A stretch of 64,000 bases of DNA from Syngnathus acus (Eukaryota > Chordata > Actinopteri > Syngnathiformes > Syngnathidae): the NCBI RefSeq assembly GCF_901709675.1, contig NC_051094.1, forward strand, positions 11,090,501 through 11,154,500. Reading direction: 5' to 3'. Made by a program: the position numbers and the translations under genes. The number at the start of each line of letters is the position of its first letter. The stretch's first letter is position 1. Of this stretch, positions 1 through 13,045 are shown in pieces. The notes under the pieces were generated by a model. The model worked only from the letters and a program-made list of their open reading frames with translations, ran no database searches and was not told the origin of the DNA.

Positions 1-528
1 AAGATTGGTAACATTTCATGTCCCAAGGGCCAGCTTCTGTAGCCGAGGATGGGACTGCCAGGTCCCTTTGGCCGCCGACCAGCTCACAGGGCAACCGACC
101 CCTTTGGCCACTCGTACAGGTGGTGAGCCCATGGGAAGTGGTCCCACGTTGTCATTTTGGGCTGTGCTGGGCTCGGCCCCATGGGTGCAGGCCTGGCCAC
201 ATCGAAGCCCACATTCAGGTCTTGCTCTAAAGAGGGGCCCCGGGGACTCACCACCGGGCAAGGGAAAACGTGAGCCAATGCTAGTGATCATCATAAGGGG
301 TCTATGAGACATGCTCTGTCTATTGCCTCACTTAGGACTTGTTTGCCATGCGTGACTCTGCCAGGGGCATAAAGCCCTAGACAACTTAGCTTAACTTTTT
401 AACTTAACTGAACTCCTACGATCATGTTACACTGATGAGAGCCTCATGTATGTACTCTGATTCACTCCCGCTCTGTTTACATTCAACTCAATTAGAGGAA
501 AGTAAAGATGACTATGTAAAAAATAATT

Positions 529-640
529 CAAGTCAAGTCAAGTTTATTTGTATAGCCCTAAATCACAAGCAGTCTCAAAGGGCTTCACATAGACAAAAAT
601 TGACAATTATTCTCAAAGCATCTTCACCAATTTTATTATG
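529..640 (+). repeat. Interspersed repeat, teleost type
   Basis: A run beginning with the AAGTC motif repeated, followed by TTTATTTGTATAGCCC and then a CTCAAAGGGCTTCACA segment, matches the layout of a repeat I recognise as common in fish genomes. Its family name cannot be fixed without a repeat library and the right edge is approximate. Confidence 0.45.
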
Positions 641-3157
641 TAAATGTACACAGTACAAATAGTAAAGTTACCTCTGAAAATTTTATTCTCTTCCAAGTGT
701 AAAATTTACTCTGTTTAGACTGGGACCAAATATAGTCTTTTAATTTGGTGGCAAACGTACTCAATGAAATGTTCTGTGTACGGACAAATGTCTTACCTCC
801 TAATCTTGACTATCACAAATGTATTCACCTGTATCAGCAAATAATTGCCTCCAATCCTACAGTACATTGGTACAACCGCATCACTCACCCTTTCTTGTAG
901 AGGGCATCCTGGAGACGTTATTGTCGTTTTACCATTTGTCCGACAGGTGGCAGCAGGTCACTGGCATGGCTTCAACATCCAAGGAGGTGAGCTTTACCCT
1001 TTGCTCGTGGACATTGAAACACAAATGTTGCTTTCTTACTTATATAACTTCATAAGCACTCCGAGCTATTGTAAAAAATTGGTACTATGCCATTTTGAAG
1101 CTGTTGATGTCTGTTTGTACACGGTCTGGTGAGGATACAGCTGGGCCCAGTGTACATTTATCAGAAAATACAATGGATGAAAGCCCCATTAAGGCTCAGC
1201 TGCAGAAAAGTTAATCCAGCCTTATTAACCTTTGGTGACTTAGAATGGGGACATGAGCACCTGAGTGCCCCAAGCAGCTGAAGTAGCTTCTGCGGCCAGC
1301 CGCGGTGACAGAAGCTGCATTTAGGCCTGGAGCAAGAGGGCTTCACAATGGACTGGATAGAGAAGCGTGTGAAGAGGATCTTTGTGTCCTAAGGGATGAT
1401 GAGCCCAGAGCAAGCGCATCCGGAGGCGACGCATGGCCAGTACATTCAGGTCTGGCCAAGGCGCCGCTGTCTTCGGAAGCAGCATCTCGAGCTTAAATTA
1501 TAACCGGCGACACTAATCATTACTATGCATGAAGAGGCTGTCTGGTCTCTTCTTCAAATGGATGGATAATCACTTAGCGTAACAATACAACCAAAGAACT
1601 ACAAGTTCATTGTGATGTTTGAACATGTACTATAAAAGGATGTTTTCTAACAGAGCTCCCATTCCTGCAGCTTTTTTGCAAATGGGGAGGAAAAGTAAGA
1701 TGTCACTTGTGTGTAGCGCTAGTATTGTAAGACTAGTATGTCTGAAAAAAATACATTTATTTGGGAACAAAAATAAATCTTCCACAAAATGTCAGTGTCC
1801 AGCATCTCATGTGCCATTTCTTTTTTCCCCTGGTGAATTTTCTGGGTTTTTTCTCTTTTTTCTCACACATGTTTGATGTTTATGGTTTACTCTAACCTTT
1901 TTCATTTGTAATTTATTTGGACCCTATCAGGAAAAAGGAAATTCATCACAGTCAAAGAAAGAAAACAATTTGAGGCTCAAACAAAGATTTGAATGATGAT
2001 TACGATAACAACATTTAAATGTTGACCTGCGATTGGCTGGCTATGTTTTTGCGGCTGTTCTAAAGGTCACAAAAATTGCCGTTTCAAGGTCTACCTGTAA
2101 GCTTGTCAAAAGCGTGGGGAAATGGACAGCCAGTAAATGTAACTGGCATTGGACATCCCTGGCTGCCCAAGGTGCTATTGTGGTCAGTTGTTTCCCCCAA
2201 TGTTTAAATCATAAAAAAATGTAATGTAATAATCTGCCTAGTTGCTACCTTTGGTTACATGACTCACACTTGCCCTGATGTCATGTTCTGCTGCACATGG
2301 TACTTCATCTGCCTAAAGTTGGTCTTACATTTTATGAAGTTATTATTATTTAAATGGTCTCATAGTAAACAAAGGCCAAACAGTGTCTAATGCAGAAAAT
2401 TCCTGCAAAAGCCACTTTTGCAGTCTATCACTGTTTGAATTACAGTGTACTGTGAGCTGGCTTAAATTGAAATGTAGTGGAATGAGTTGTTATCCCCCTT
2501 CTATTCTTTTATTCAAGTATTTTTACATATTTATTGTTAGCACAATGAATAATACTTAGGAGCGTGTTATTAATTAGCTTCATAAAGCAAACACATGATT
2601 GGAATGTATTTCTAGAAGAGGTATGAAATGTCACTTGTGTGTATACGTGTGTTTACGTGCATCAGATGATAGTTTATCAAAATGATTTCATCGTGTAGAG
2701 TTGCCTTGAAGAAAGAAAACTGAGACGAGCAAACATAGTAGCATTGAAGGAAGACGCTATGTGGTATAACAGAAATAAAACCGGCCTTTGTGGGGGTCTT
2801 GTTTTGGCACATCAGAGGCTATGCTGTCTAGACTGACACTGGGCCCCCTCGCAGTCCCCCCGACTCAGACACTTATTAACGTTATTAACGCTACATTGTT
2901 ATCCTTAATCCTTTGGACAGTTACTCATCACAAGGCGTCAATCCCTGACTGACCAGCAACGGCCTTTATAATGCTCTAATGTGACAAGACAGCACCTTAG
3001 AGAAAGAGGACAACAAAACAGAATGTCATGTCATTTGTACGTATGTACTGTATTCATGCTATCTTTTATGAAACTTCATGACACTTCTCTTATTTGACCT
3101 TTGTTATGGTAAATTATGTTAATTCTGGGGCCTATCACATAGGAAAGAGGGGCATAT

Positions 3158-3160
<3 letters not shown>

Positions 3161-3252
<92 letters not shown>
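3161..3252 (+). repeat. (GT)n microsatellite, about 46 units
   Basis: An uninterrupted GT dinucleotide run of about 92 bases. A CA run lies about 90 bases downstream on the same strand, so the two are inverted relative to each other. Confidence 0.97.
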
Positions 3253-3255
<3 letters not shown>

Positions 3256-3342
3256 AGTGAGTCCCTTTGGCAACAGGTGGACAACGCTACAGAGAAAGTC
3301 GGGTAAGGGTTGACAGTCTACAGTGTATCCATGTGCATATTA

Positions 3343-3399
3343 ACACACACACACACACACGCACACACACACACACACACACACGCACACACACACACA
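3343..3399 (+). repeat. (CA)n microsatellite
   Basis: A CA dinucleotide run of about 57 bases with two G substitutions. It is the inverted partner of the GT run at 3161-3252. Confidence 0.95.
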
Positions 3400-3711
3400 G
3401 TACATTTGGTGCTGCTTGGGTGGGATAGAACAGCAGGGAGATCTGAGGAGTGGCAAACACTTGTGTTTTGGTGGCGCTGTTCGCAAGGCCCATTTGGGCA
3501 TGACAGCTCAGCTCACATGCCGATAACACACAGGAACAGGCACTGTCGATTTGTTTAGTCCACTTCTCACTGACATCCACCTATGCTGCTCTTAATTCCC
3601 CCCAAAACATTGTCATAATTTCAAGAATGGTAGTCTTTATATATTCAACCTTGAGGATACAAAATTGAATTGAATGTTCAAGAATTTCTTTGTTTTTTGT
3701 ACAAATAACAT

Positions 3712-3766
3712 ATTTATTTATTTATTTCGTTATCTATTTATTTATTTATTTATTTATTTATTTATT
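3712..3766 (+). repeat. (TTTA)n microsatellite
   Basis: A TTTA tetranucleotide run with one interruption (CGTTATC) near its start. Confidence 0.9.
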
Positions 3767-5952
3767 AAGAAATGTCTTTACATGACCACCACTGAATACG
3801 TTTGTACAGTGCAGATAATGTTTCATTTTGCATGTTTTCAAACTACAGCAATGTTGAAATCGATAGTACAAGAATGAATGTTCGCTCATGTCACGGTAAA
3901 GCGGCTTTATGCTTCACTAATGTAACCTACTTTGATTTTTACTGTCGGATTTAATTAGTTATTAAGTTCGAAATTGAGGGGTAAATTCTCAGAATGATGA
4001 CACGTTTTGATTATGATTACCATGTGGTGTAAACAATTTTACATCTGATGATTAAATTATATCAGCAAATAAGAAAATAACCATCCAACAAATTGAAACT
4101 TTTAAATCTTTAAAATGCTTCTTTTTTCAGATCAATTCGTACATTTGATTTGTCTTATTGCTCTTGATGCAATACCTATGTCTTACGGAAATAGGTTAAG
4201 CTCCAAAGACAACCTTGCTAAGTGACAAACATGTACAGTATTAAAACATTAACACCTAAGATGGAGTTGATAATCAAAATGTGCCTTCCATACATTCCTA
4301 CAGTATTTGTGAAACAGTTGATCAAAGTCATTTTATTTTTCAGTAATCTCCATAGATAATAATGAATCATCATCACCAGATGAACTCTCATTTTGCAATT
4401 GTTCTCACAGGCCACACACAAGCACGGACAATGTTCAAGTGTTTTCTGAAGCATACAACTGTTGTTTTTCCGAGCAGAGCCATTTCCTATAGACACGCCG
4501 CCCCCTTCCCTCGCCTCCCACCTCTTCCCTATGCGATGCTTGGGTCAGCTGGTCTTCTGGCTGACTTATCCAGTATTGAAGTGGCGGCGCTAACCGCATC
4601 AGACAAGTTGTGAGCCCAGCTCATCTCACTAATAATAACATTCAGACAGTCCTGCATGTATTATTGGCGCCGTCTCATTCCGATGTGATATTGTCAATGG
4701 TGTGCAAATATGAAGTGGATGGGGGCTTTGGGCCTTTCTCATAGTAAAATTGTTTTAGGATGCCGCAAAAGACGGTTTGCCTTTAAACTCAGGATAGAGA
4801 AGTGCACTCATAAATCCCAACCAAAAGGCATTCATGTGATTGGACAATGCGAGGCTCTGCACAGAACACACATGTAACATGCAAGCAGTCACGCAACAAA
4901 GACCAAATGCATGATGGGCCTTCAGAGTTTCACACATGTTGCTGCTTTCATGTGCGAGGCAAAAGACACAAGTGTGACGCTGTAGTTTCTTCCAAATTCT
5001 GCACTGCATTATCTTTCCCTCATGCGAGAAGACCTCCATCCTCCTCGACCTGCCCCCCCATCCCCACACCAGCCCCCCTTTGCAGCCCGACAAGCGCTCT
5101 AACTGCAATCTCTTGTCACCACAGACAAATATTGACTTGTTCACTGGCTCAGCTTCTGCCAGGATTAGAGCCCCATTTCCTCCCTCCACCATCTCTAAAC
5201 AGTCATTATGTCTCTGCAAATCAAAGCACTCCTCTGAAGAGTCACAGGCTTGATAAAAACGTATTGTTTCGAAATCAGGTTTTTGTTGGACCTGCTCTGA
5301 ATTTTTGTGCACACTTACATATTGTCACCGTGCAATTAAAAGCACATTCCTCCAAATTGTATGATTTCTTCAATTCATTTTCAAAAAAGAAAGAATTAAT
5401 TAAATTAAAATCATTCAGATTGTTTTGCATTAAAGGAAAAGAAAGTTTGCATTTAAGTGGATATGGACAATATAGTAAATGTATTTAAATATCGTGTGCC
5501 ACAAGAAAAAAGCCCATCAGTCACAGGTGAGCACTGAATACACACTTTCAGCTTTGCATAATTTGGTTACAGTCTGGATACTGATTGTGAATCAATAGAG
5601 ATTAGAGATCTATTAGTCTGAAGGTGTAAACAAGACATTCATAACAAAGCTGGAGATATATATCAGCCAAAAAACAGGACGGGGCAATGAAACTAACTGC
5701 ATGTTGAAAGACACTTTTAAAGGGCGTCTTTTGTTCTGCCTTTCCTTTTAATTTCAAGTTTCTGTGGTGCAACGGTAGCATTCACACGCAATCAAGAGGC
5801 GAGATCTTGGTTTCATAGAACACATCTTTAATACAGTAGTTAGTAACAGTGATGGCAAAAATATAACACATCGAAATTCATCAGTTACATAGAGCCCCTT
5901 TAGTGTTGAGGCCACGCTGCAGCCTTCCACCCAGCCCAACACCCGATTCCTG

Positions 5953-5976
5953 CCCCCCCCCCCCCCCCCCCCCCCC
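5953..5976 (+). repeat. Poly-C tract
   Basis: A homopolymer of 24 C residues inside a C-rich stretch that continues to about 6025. Its exact length is likely unreliable in sequencing. Confidence 0.9.
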
Positions 5977-6420
5977 AACAACAACATTTGTCATCTGCCA
6001 TCTGCCACTCCCCCCCCCCACCTCCCTGTCTCCACGGCAAAATCTATTATCATTAAGCTGTGACACCTTTGCGTTTCTCTCATGATCTCATCTCTCCTGT
6101 AGCTTGAAAACACATTTTAAAGGAGGCTATATACAGTATACACATTCAGTACAAGTGCTTCTAAAACAAAACAATGTCATGGTATGAAAATAACTGTACA
6201 CCTTTAAAATTCATCCAGTGTCATTCATCTTTTTTTTACCCCGTAAATTGATTCACAATTCAAAGAAAAGGAGGAAGAACGAAGCAGCAAAGGAGCTCAG
6301 CCAGCTGGCTCCTGCCTTCCAAGTCCACTTGAAATGATGGAAAACAATGAGTGGGAGCACGTCAAAGTTCATCTTCTCATCTTATCGGAGCAGACGGACA
6401 TGTAAAGTCTGTATTATTAT

Positions 6421-6421
<1 letters not shown>

Positions 6422-6457
<36 letters not shown>
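6422..6457 (+). repeat. Poly-T tract downstream of aplnr
   Basis: 36 T residues on plus, so an A tract in the sense of aplnr, 71 bases after its stop codon. It therefore probably sits in the aplnr 3' UTR. Confidence 0.9.
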
Positions 6458-6461
<4 letters not shown>

Positions 6462-6528
6462 GTGTTCCAGTAGCTGGAGCTGGGACTGTTCCACGGCTCC
6501 CTCTTTGCTCCACATTTGGCCATCCTCT

Positions 6529-7608
6529 CTACACTTTGGTGGCTAGAGATTGAATCTCGGACTTCTGAGTCTGAGCACTCAGCGTGGATGACATGGAACT
6601 CATGTGGCCGTGCATGGCCTTCTTCAGGTTGAGCAGGCACAGGCACTGTGAGCGAAAGCGCAGGTCAAAGAAAGCGTACAGGAACGGGTTGAGGCAGCTG
6701 TTGACGTAGGCCAAGCAAGTCGCATACGGGTGAGCCAGAAGCAGGAAGCGCAGGAAGCCGCAGGAGTTCGGGGCCAGGTTCAGGTAGGACAGGGCATCCA
6801 TGCTCTTCAAGACGTGGAAGGGAGTCCAGCAGATGGCGAAGACGACCACCAGGGTGGTGATGATCTTCAGCAGCCTTTTCTTCTTCTGGTCCTCTTTGCG
6901 CAGGTTGTTGAAGTGGCGTGTGACGGTACAGCCAATGAAGCAGTAGAAGATGGTCATGGCCAGGAAAGGAAGGAGGAAGCCCAAAGCCGAGGAGGACAAA
7001 CTGAGCCCGGCGATCCAGAAGTACTCGTGCTTCTGGTTGTGGGTCACCAGGCTGAAGTCCATGGCGCAAGTGGTCCGGTTGCTGTTCTGGTCGCTGACCG
7101 TGGTGCGGAAGAGCAGCGTGGGGAGAGCCAGCAGTCCGGACAGCAGCCAAATGGCACCGAGGGACGCCAGCATGGTGGCCCTTGACCTCAACCTGCTGCT
7201 GGACAGAGAGTGGACGATGGCCAGGTAGCGGTCAAAGCTGAGGCAGGTGAGGCAGAAGACACTGGCGTACATGTTGACCAGAACCACGTAGCTGCTGATC
7301 TTGCACAGAGCCACGCCAAAGGGCCAGTGGTAGCCCAGAGCCGTGTACACGGCCCACAGCGGAAGGGTCACCACGAAGGTGAGGTCAGCCAGCGCCAGGT
7401 TGCCGATGTAGACGTCTGCAGCCCGGCGCTTGGATTTGGACCTCCAGACGGTGAAGATGACCACGCCGTTACCAGACAGGCCGAGGATGAAGATGAGCAT
7501 GTAGAGGACCGGGATGAGGGAGTAGGAGGGCTCCCATTCGGAGAAGTCGCACGCCGTCCCGTTGTCGTCATAGTCCTCGTACATATAATCCACCGTGCTG
7601 GGCTCCAT
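6529..7608 (-). CDS. aplnr: Apelin receptor, class A GPCR
   Basis: A single uninterrupted exon encodes 359 aa, the usual length for this receptor. Apelin receptors bind apelin and Elabela/Toddler at the plasma membrane and act in heart progenitor migration and vascular tone. Visible features: an acidic N-terminus with an NGT glycosylation site near residue 16; seven hydrophobic segments starting near residue 31; GNGVV in helix 1; NLALADL in helix 2; Cys102 at the top of helix 3, with a partner Cys in the second extracellular loop; DRY at about 126-128; FAICWTPFH in helix 6; and NPFLY in helix 7. The cysteine-rich tail and the QSLATKV terminus are typical of fish apelin receptors. I chose the ATG at 7606-7608, which has a strong context (CACCATGG). 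The upstream in-frame codons include only a GTG. The sequence looks closer to the fish 'a' paralogue than to 'b', but I cannot settle that. Confidence 0.96.
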   Translation of the reverse strand: MEPSTVDYMYEDYDDNGTACDFSEWEPSYSLIPVLYMLIFILGLSGNGVVIFTVWRSKSKRRAADVYIGNLALADLTFVVTLPLWAVYTALGYHWPFGVALCKISSYVVLVNMYASVFCLTCLSFDRYLAIVHSLSSSRLRSRATMLASLGAIWLLSGLLALPTLLFRTTVSDQNSNRTTCAMDFSLVTHNQKHEYFWIAGLSLSSSALGFLLPFLAMTIFYCFIGCTVTRHFNNLRKEDQKKKRLLKIITTLVVVFAICWTPFHVLKSMDALSYLNLAPNSCGFLRFLLLAHPYATCLAYVNSCLNPFLYAFFDLRFRSQCLCLLNLKKAMHGHMSSMSSTLSAQTQKSEIQSLATKV

Positions 7609-8720
7609 GGTGCAGGGCACAAAAAAAAAAAATCCTCTGGGAAAATCAAAGCGTCAAACTAAAAAGAAGAAAATGAAAGTCCTGCACTGGTCCAAGAGGC
7701 CTCTGAGATTAAACAAACGCAACGGGTACTGGACGTCCTGCTGCTGGCAAATGGAGGAGAGGGACGCCAAGCGTGTGAGTGACTCTTGCCGGCTGAATGC
7801 CTTTTTAAACTCAGCCCCTCCAAGCCCCCCAGGATGACCCCACCTTTCCCCTCCTCTCCTCCCCCCTCCCACAAACATCTCTGAGCCCTCCCCCTCTTCT
7901 GAAGAATATGTTTTTCTTGTTCAGACAGGTCAAACCTGATCTGGATTTGTTTTTGGTTCCAAATGACTGTAACGGTCATCTGCATTTTAATAACCTAAAA
8001 CAACCTCAAATATCTGGCATTGTGACTTAGGCATCTTTATTTTCTACATTTGACCTGTGTGGCACCAACAAGGATTCTGCACTTGGACAGGACATGTCTT
8101 GACTTGAGCTTGACTTGAGTCATCACGTTTTTTACATTACATTTAGTCCATTTTGATGCTCGTTAAAAGTGTTAAGTGTCAGACATTGTCACCCACACAC
8201 ACACACGGAACCCCCTTCCCCGCTAGATCGACCAAATCTCAATTATAGCAAATATAAATCCACGTCACCGTGATTGTAAGGATCATGAATGTCAAAGCAT
8301 TTGAAGATTAGATTAAATGGCAGCAAGTGACAATTCAATTCTCAAGTCTGGAGATTCATTTCCATGAGAACACAACACAAACACACCACTTTAAAACAAA
8401 AACAAAAGAAAACTTCACATTGACATTGCGTTTCTTGTTTACATTTAAAAACAAACAAATGAATCTCATTGATGTTGAATTTATTTACTCTGAAATGTAA
8501 TAAGTGTAAAAGTGAGCTGCATTTAATTTCATTTAATACTACTGAAATGAGGTACTGTATCTTAACAACTTTTCACTGCATAAGTTTTTAATTTTGTGTT
8601 TTATTTTTGTACAGTAACAAATAGAGAAGGTCATGCAGTCAATTCTGTATCTTGAGCATTATAAAATCAAAAATATATCTGAGCAATTTTAAAATAACTT
8701 TTGGGGAAATTACATGAACT

Positions 8721-8940
8721 GATGGTGCAGTGGTTCATTTGCCTTACTTTAGTAAATACAGGATTGTTTCAGTTCCCACTCGGTATACGGGTGTGAATGC
8801 AAATAGTTGTTCATTTCTAGATGTGCCCTGTGACGAAGTGCATGGTGAACAGTTCAGGGTGTCGTCCATCTTTTGCCAAAAGTCAGCTGGGATAATCTAT
8901 GACCCGAAACAGCAAAGTAGAATTAAAAATGGATGGACGT
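8721..8940 (+). mobile_element. Diverged tRNA-derived SINE
   Basis: It starts with a tRNA-like head (GGTGCAGTGGTTC). It continues through segments recognisable from a widespread teleost SINE: GGTGTGAATGCAAATAGTTG, ATGTGCCCTGTGACG, CAGTTCAGGGTGT and AGTCAGCTGGGATA. It ends in the characteristic AAAATGGATGGACG. It is clearly degraded. A minus-strand piece of the same family lies at 62636-62690. Confidence 0.7.
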
Positions 8941-11900
8941 CAAATAGAATCCACAAGTTATGATTGCAAGAGTTGCAGATCCAGATGTGACCTCCCCCAT
9001 AACACAAACTGCACTGTATTTGCAGCACTCAAAATCCACATATGTGGAGTCCAACAACCAAGAGATTGTATTTTCAGTTACAGTATTTTATTTACCGTTT
9101 TTCATGTATCAGTGACGGACGGACGGAGCCTATAGTAGGTATTTCAGTGTCCTTCGCTACCTTCATTTTCATTTTTATGCAAACTAGAAAAAAAAAGCAT
9201 TTTTCTCTTTGAAGTAGTTTTAGTACAAATAAATGCTTCCACCTATACTTTATCCTCACCCACTATGGAATATCTGTCGCGAGCAGTCAAACACACACCA
9301 GGTGGGGCCCACCTCTACCTCACTCCCCAGGGAGAGGATTGGCGCCCTGCCGCTTGCATCTCTTGGACAAATAAATGTATAGATTTAAAAAATAAAAGCG
9401 AAAAGATAAGAAACAGATGGCCGGATTAGAGCGTGGTCTTGGATATCTTCTGAAGACCTCCTTACTTGTTAATCATAGCCGTGATAGTGGACAGATAAAG
9501 ACCTGATGCTGATCCTCAAGTCAGTTTTATGGCAGTGGGAGGATGTTTTTTTCCGAATGAAAAGTTACTCACTTTTGTTTCTAAATGAAAAGGTTTAAAG
9601 AAAGGTCTTTCCTACAGCTGCATGGAATTTGACAACTGTTGTGGGCGTTATGACATTTTTAGTGCGCAGGCAAAAGGTCTGTGATATTCGACTATATTAA
9701 GTAAGCAAAAGGAGACATGGGAATCGTTTTTTATAGCTGCGTGTCAGCCATGGTGTGATCAGAGGAGCAGATAGCTGCCAGGATTGTTTGAAGTGAAAAT
9801 TGTTGCTGGTACACGTGCTCCCCTTTACATGATTTGCGGCCAGCAAGACCCCACAAATCAGGCAGCGGCATTTAGAAAGGTCAAGGGTCGCATAGGGCTG
9901 AAGGGTCACGGTGCAGCGTCATTTGAATCAATCTGGTAACAACAAGGTCAGACACAAAGGGCGAGTCATCCCTGCTGGCCACTTCATATTGCACAAAAAT
10001 AACAATAATTCATGCCGCCGTCTGATGGGTGATTCCACCTAGTTTAGTTCTGATTCCAGAACTTTTGCACAGGTCTGTTAAGTGCCGGCTCCTCTGTGTC
10101 AGACAAAGTCACACACTTGTGTCGTGGAGCCAGCGGCACCCCCCCAAATGTGTGAGGGCACTCTTCCTGCTGAGCAGTTTGCTGATTAGCAGAACATCTT
10201 AAGTTTCTGTCTTGTGTGCTTAAATATTCAGGGCATTGATAATTAGGCATCACCTACTAACCAAACCACAACTGGTTCTGTAAACTTGAAGCCGTTTTTA
10301 TGATGAATGCCCCCAATTCAACTCTTAAACGTGAGGGTGTGACACAAAATATTTTCCTCACATCTGGCAATTCTTGATCTCCATCAACACTGAACTCCAT
10401 GTTGTCCATTGTTCTTTTATATTAACTAAAGTCCTTAATAGGAAATGCATGCTGTGTTTGAATAGCATTTTCTATGCAAGGTCAAACATAATTCATGTCA
10501 TCTTTTGTAAATTGCAATTGAATATCAAATGTATTTTTCCAGTACTGTGTTGTAGGTGTTGTTATTGTTCAAAGATTAATCTTTGAGGTTTGAAATATTA
10601 TTGCAATTTCTTCCTATAAGTAATATGGGGGAAAGCCATTGAAACGTTTATTATGTGCATGTCCCAAATTATTTAACCTTAAATACACAACGAGCCATTT
10701 GGTCAATCTCCAAGAGGAAAAAAAAAAAAAAAAAAAAGTCACAAAAACGTTACAACATCTAAAATCAAGATAAAAGTGCACATATCATTTAACAAATTAA
10801 ATTGTCAATGTCTATTTGAGTGCTTGTTGTATTCATAAATCAAAGCCAAATTTTCCACCTGCAGGGAATGACAAATGCAAACAAAAAATTCTGACTGCTT
10901 TCCATCATTCTATCAGATTACAAAATACTGTAGTTTTGAACCAAAGAGAATATCTTGGTTAAATTCCAGGTGAACATTTTTTGTTAACACAAACAAATAA
11001 TATTTAAGTATTCAAAGAGTCCCCGTAGGCTGGCAGTGTAGTGTGTATCAAACAGAGCACAGAAAGAATCCAAAAGACGTCATGCACCCTGGGAGACACC
11101 TGGCCTTCAAATCCACATAAAGCCAAAATTAAACTACTGCAGAGTTTGTCTGTTGATTGTTTTCGTTGCCATGCAAAACAAAAATCTCGACTGTTTTGCC
11201 AGCGCTTGTGTTCCTTTCATGTTTGTGGCATTCCCCTTGCGACCTTTCAGCTCGGATCAGGTCAAACTTTGCACTGCATCAACTCTGCAGCATTCTCCCA
11301 TTTATGTTGTTCTGCACCCATAGTAGCTCAGTCGGGAGCGAGGGGGTCACAAGGTGTTTCCCTTCTCACTATTCAGGGGCCCAGACCACCCCCGCAACCA
11401 TCATTTCCCCAATTTATATGCCCATGCGTGTATGAGAGCAAATGCGTTAAAAAAACAAGTGATGGGTGACACTCCCCTCCAAAAGTATTGAAACAGCGAG
11501 GCCATTTCCTTTATTTCCGTTCCCGACTGACTAGACACATCCCAGATTCAGAAAAATAATGCCAACAGGACACATTTGGTTGAGGTGCCACACAGGAGAC
11601 GCCTGGGGTCAAGGGGAAGACCGGGAAGGAAACGGTGTAGAAGATGCATAGGAAACAATAACACGGGAGAAAAGAAAGAAGCGGGAGATGAGCCAAATGA
11701 CAGAGGATGTCGGGGAAGAAATACAGGGACAAAGGGACAGTGTTGACGTTGATGAGAGGGCAGTGGCTGCCAGGGCGGCCCAGTTAATGACAGGGATTAG
11801 AGGCCGGGGACTGCTGGGATCTCAAGGCTCTGCTCCACTCTGGCCGGGACCTCCCACCCCAGGAGACCTGCCAGAATCTGACTCCATTTGGTCTTAAATC

Positions 11901-12719
11901 TCTTGACAAAACAAACGCCCTGTGGCTCAATTAGGGGGGAATTTGCTCTCCTTTTACATGAACAATGTTACTCGAAAGCTTCAATATCACACTAAATCAA
12001 AACTGGGCTACATGTTATTGCGTAAAGGTGGATTCTCATTCTACTGGCAACGGAAGCATCTGGTTTTCATGATTATTGAAACCTCAGTGCCCCAGGTGTG
12101 ATTCTTTCTGCTTTTTGTAAAAATGCACCCTAACACCCCAAACCTGTCCCCTGTTAAGAGAAGTCAAGGTGAAACTGTCGGCCATGTGAAAACCAGGTGC
12201 GGTTCAGACTTTCCAACCCCCCGAAAAAAACCTCCTTTCACAACGCCTGACCGCAGTTTTCCTCTGGAAATACAATAATTTGTTCCCGTGCGAGAATGGA
12301 AGAGCCGTCACCGAGCTGACTGGCAGCGAGAAAGCCCAGAAGCCAGCACCTGAACAAAATAATCAGTGTGCCAAACCACAAATATGAATTTTAAGCACAC
12401 TTGAAAACCTTTCACTCACAAATGCCATTTTAAGATTGCAGCAGACTACAAAGCACAGATGGCTTTTGGACGCCTACCAAGGAAAACACAAAGGATTATT
12501 TTTGAAAGCTGCTCAAATGAGGAATAAGTTGTGTCCCTCAATATGGGCCCACCAGGAATACTATTAATATTACCCCCAAGATAAGGAATGATGTGGACCT
12601 CTTGTTTTTGTTCAAGGGCTATGATTTGCATCTGATGTGTCTTGGGTCAAAAATACAGCTAAAACGTAAAAAATATACGTGCGTTTATAATGTATGTAAA
12701 AATATGAAGCAACATGCTG

Positions 12720-13045
12720 TTAGGATCCTGAACTCTCTCCCCCCTTCTGCGTAGCGTCCTGTACTTTTGCGCTATATTCTGGCTGTCTGCTGTATGCACA
12801 CTTGCTCCATTTTTGCTCCTATTTATTGTGTTATTTGTTTATTTATTTATTATTTATTCATCCCCACTCTTATTTATTCATTGTTTGTGCCTTCTTGTTT
12901 TTATTTTTTTGTGTTGTTTACTTGTGTGTATATTGTGTACTATGTCTTGTCACCGTGGGATAGTGGGAACGTTATTTCGATTTCTTTGTGTGTCTTGGCA
13001 TGTGAAGAAATTGACAATAAAGCAGACTTTGACTTTGACTTTGAA
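12720..13045 (+). mobile_element. 3' end of a LINE-like repeat
   Basis: The segment CACCGTGGGATAGTGGGAA, then CATGTGAAGAAATTGACAAT, then a (CTTTGA)n tail is the familiar 3' end of a common fish LINE (L2/Maui-like, from memory). Only the last 120 bases are confidently assigned; the 5' limit is a guess. Confidence 0.5.

Larger units (their letters stand above)
1..6421. other. Gene-free repeat-containing stretch
   Basis: I find no convincing exon here on either strand. The longer open frames, for example near 4847-5488 on plus and the overlapping minus frame, have no recognisable domain and overlap each other. The stretch holds several simple repeats and one interspersed repeat, listed separately. 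It lies downstream of aplnr, so the part nearest 6529 may include its 3' UTR. Confidence 0.6.

Noticed and set aside
4755-5488. Overlapping open frames of 213 (plus) and 185 (minus) codons
   Set aside because: No domain, no splice context, low-complexity composition, and opposite-strand frames over the same bases suggest chance.
5760-5815. tRNA-like head (GTGGTGCAACGGTAGC)
   Set aside because: It resembles a SINE head, but no body or tail of a known SINE follows.
6730-7662. Plus-strand open frames across the apelin receptor
   Set aside because: They are antisense shadows of a GC-rich, strongly conserved GPCR coding sequence.
11320-11390. tRNA-like A box (TAGCTCAGTCGGGAG)
   Set aside because: No matching B box or cloverleaf could be drawn; at most a decayed SINE head.
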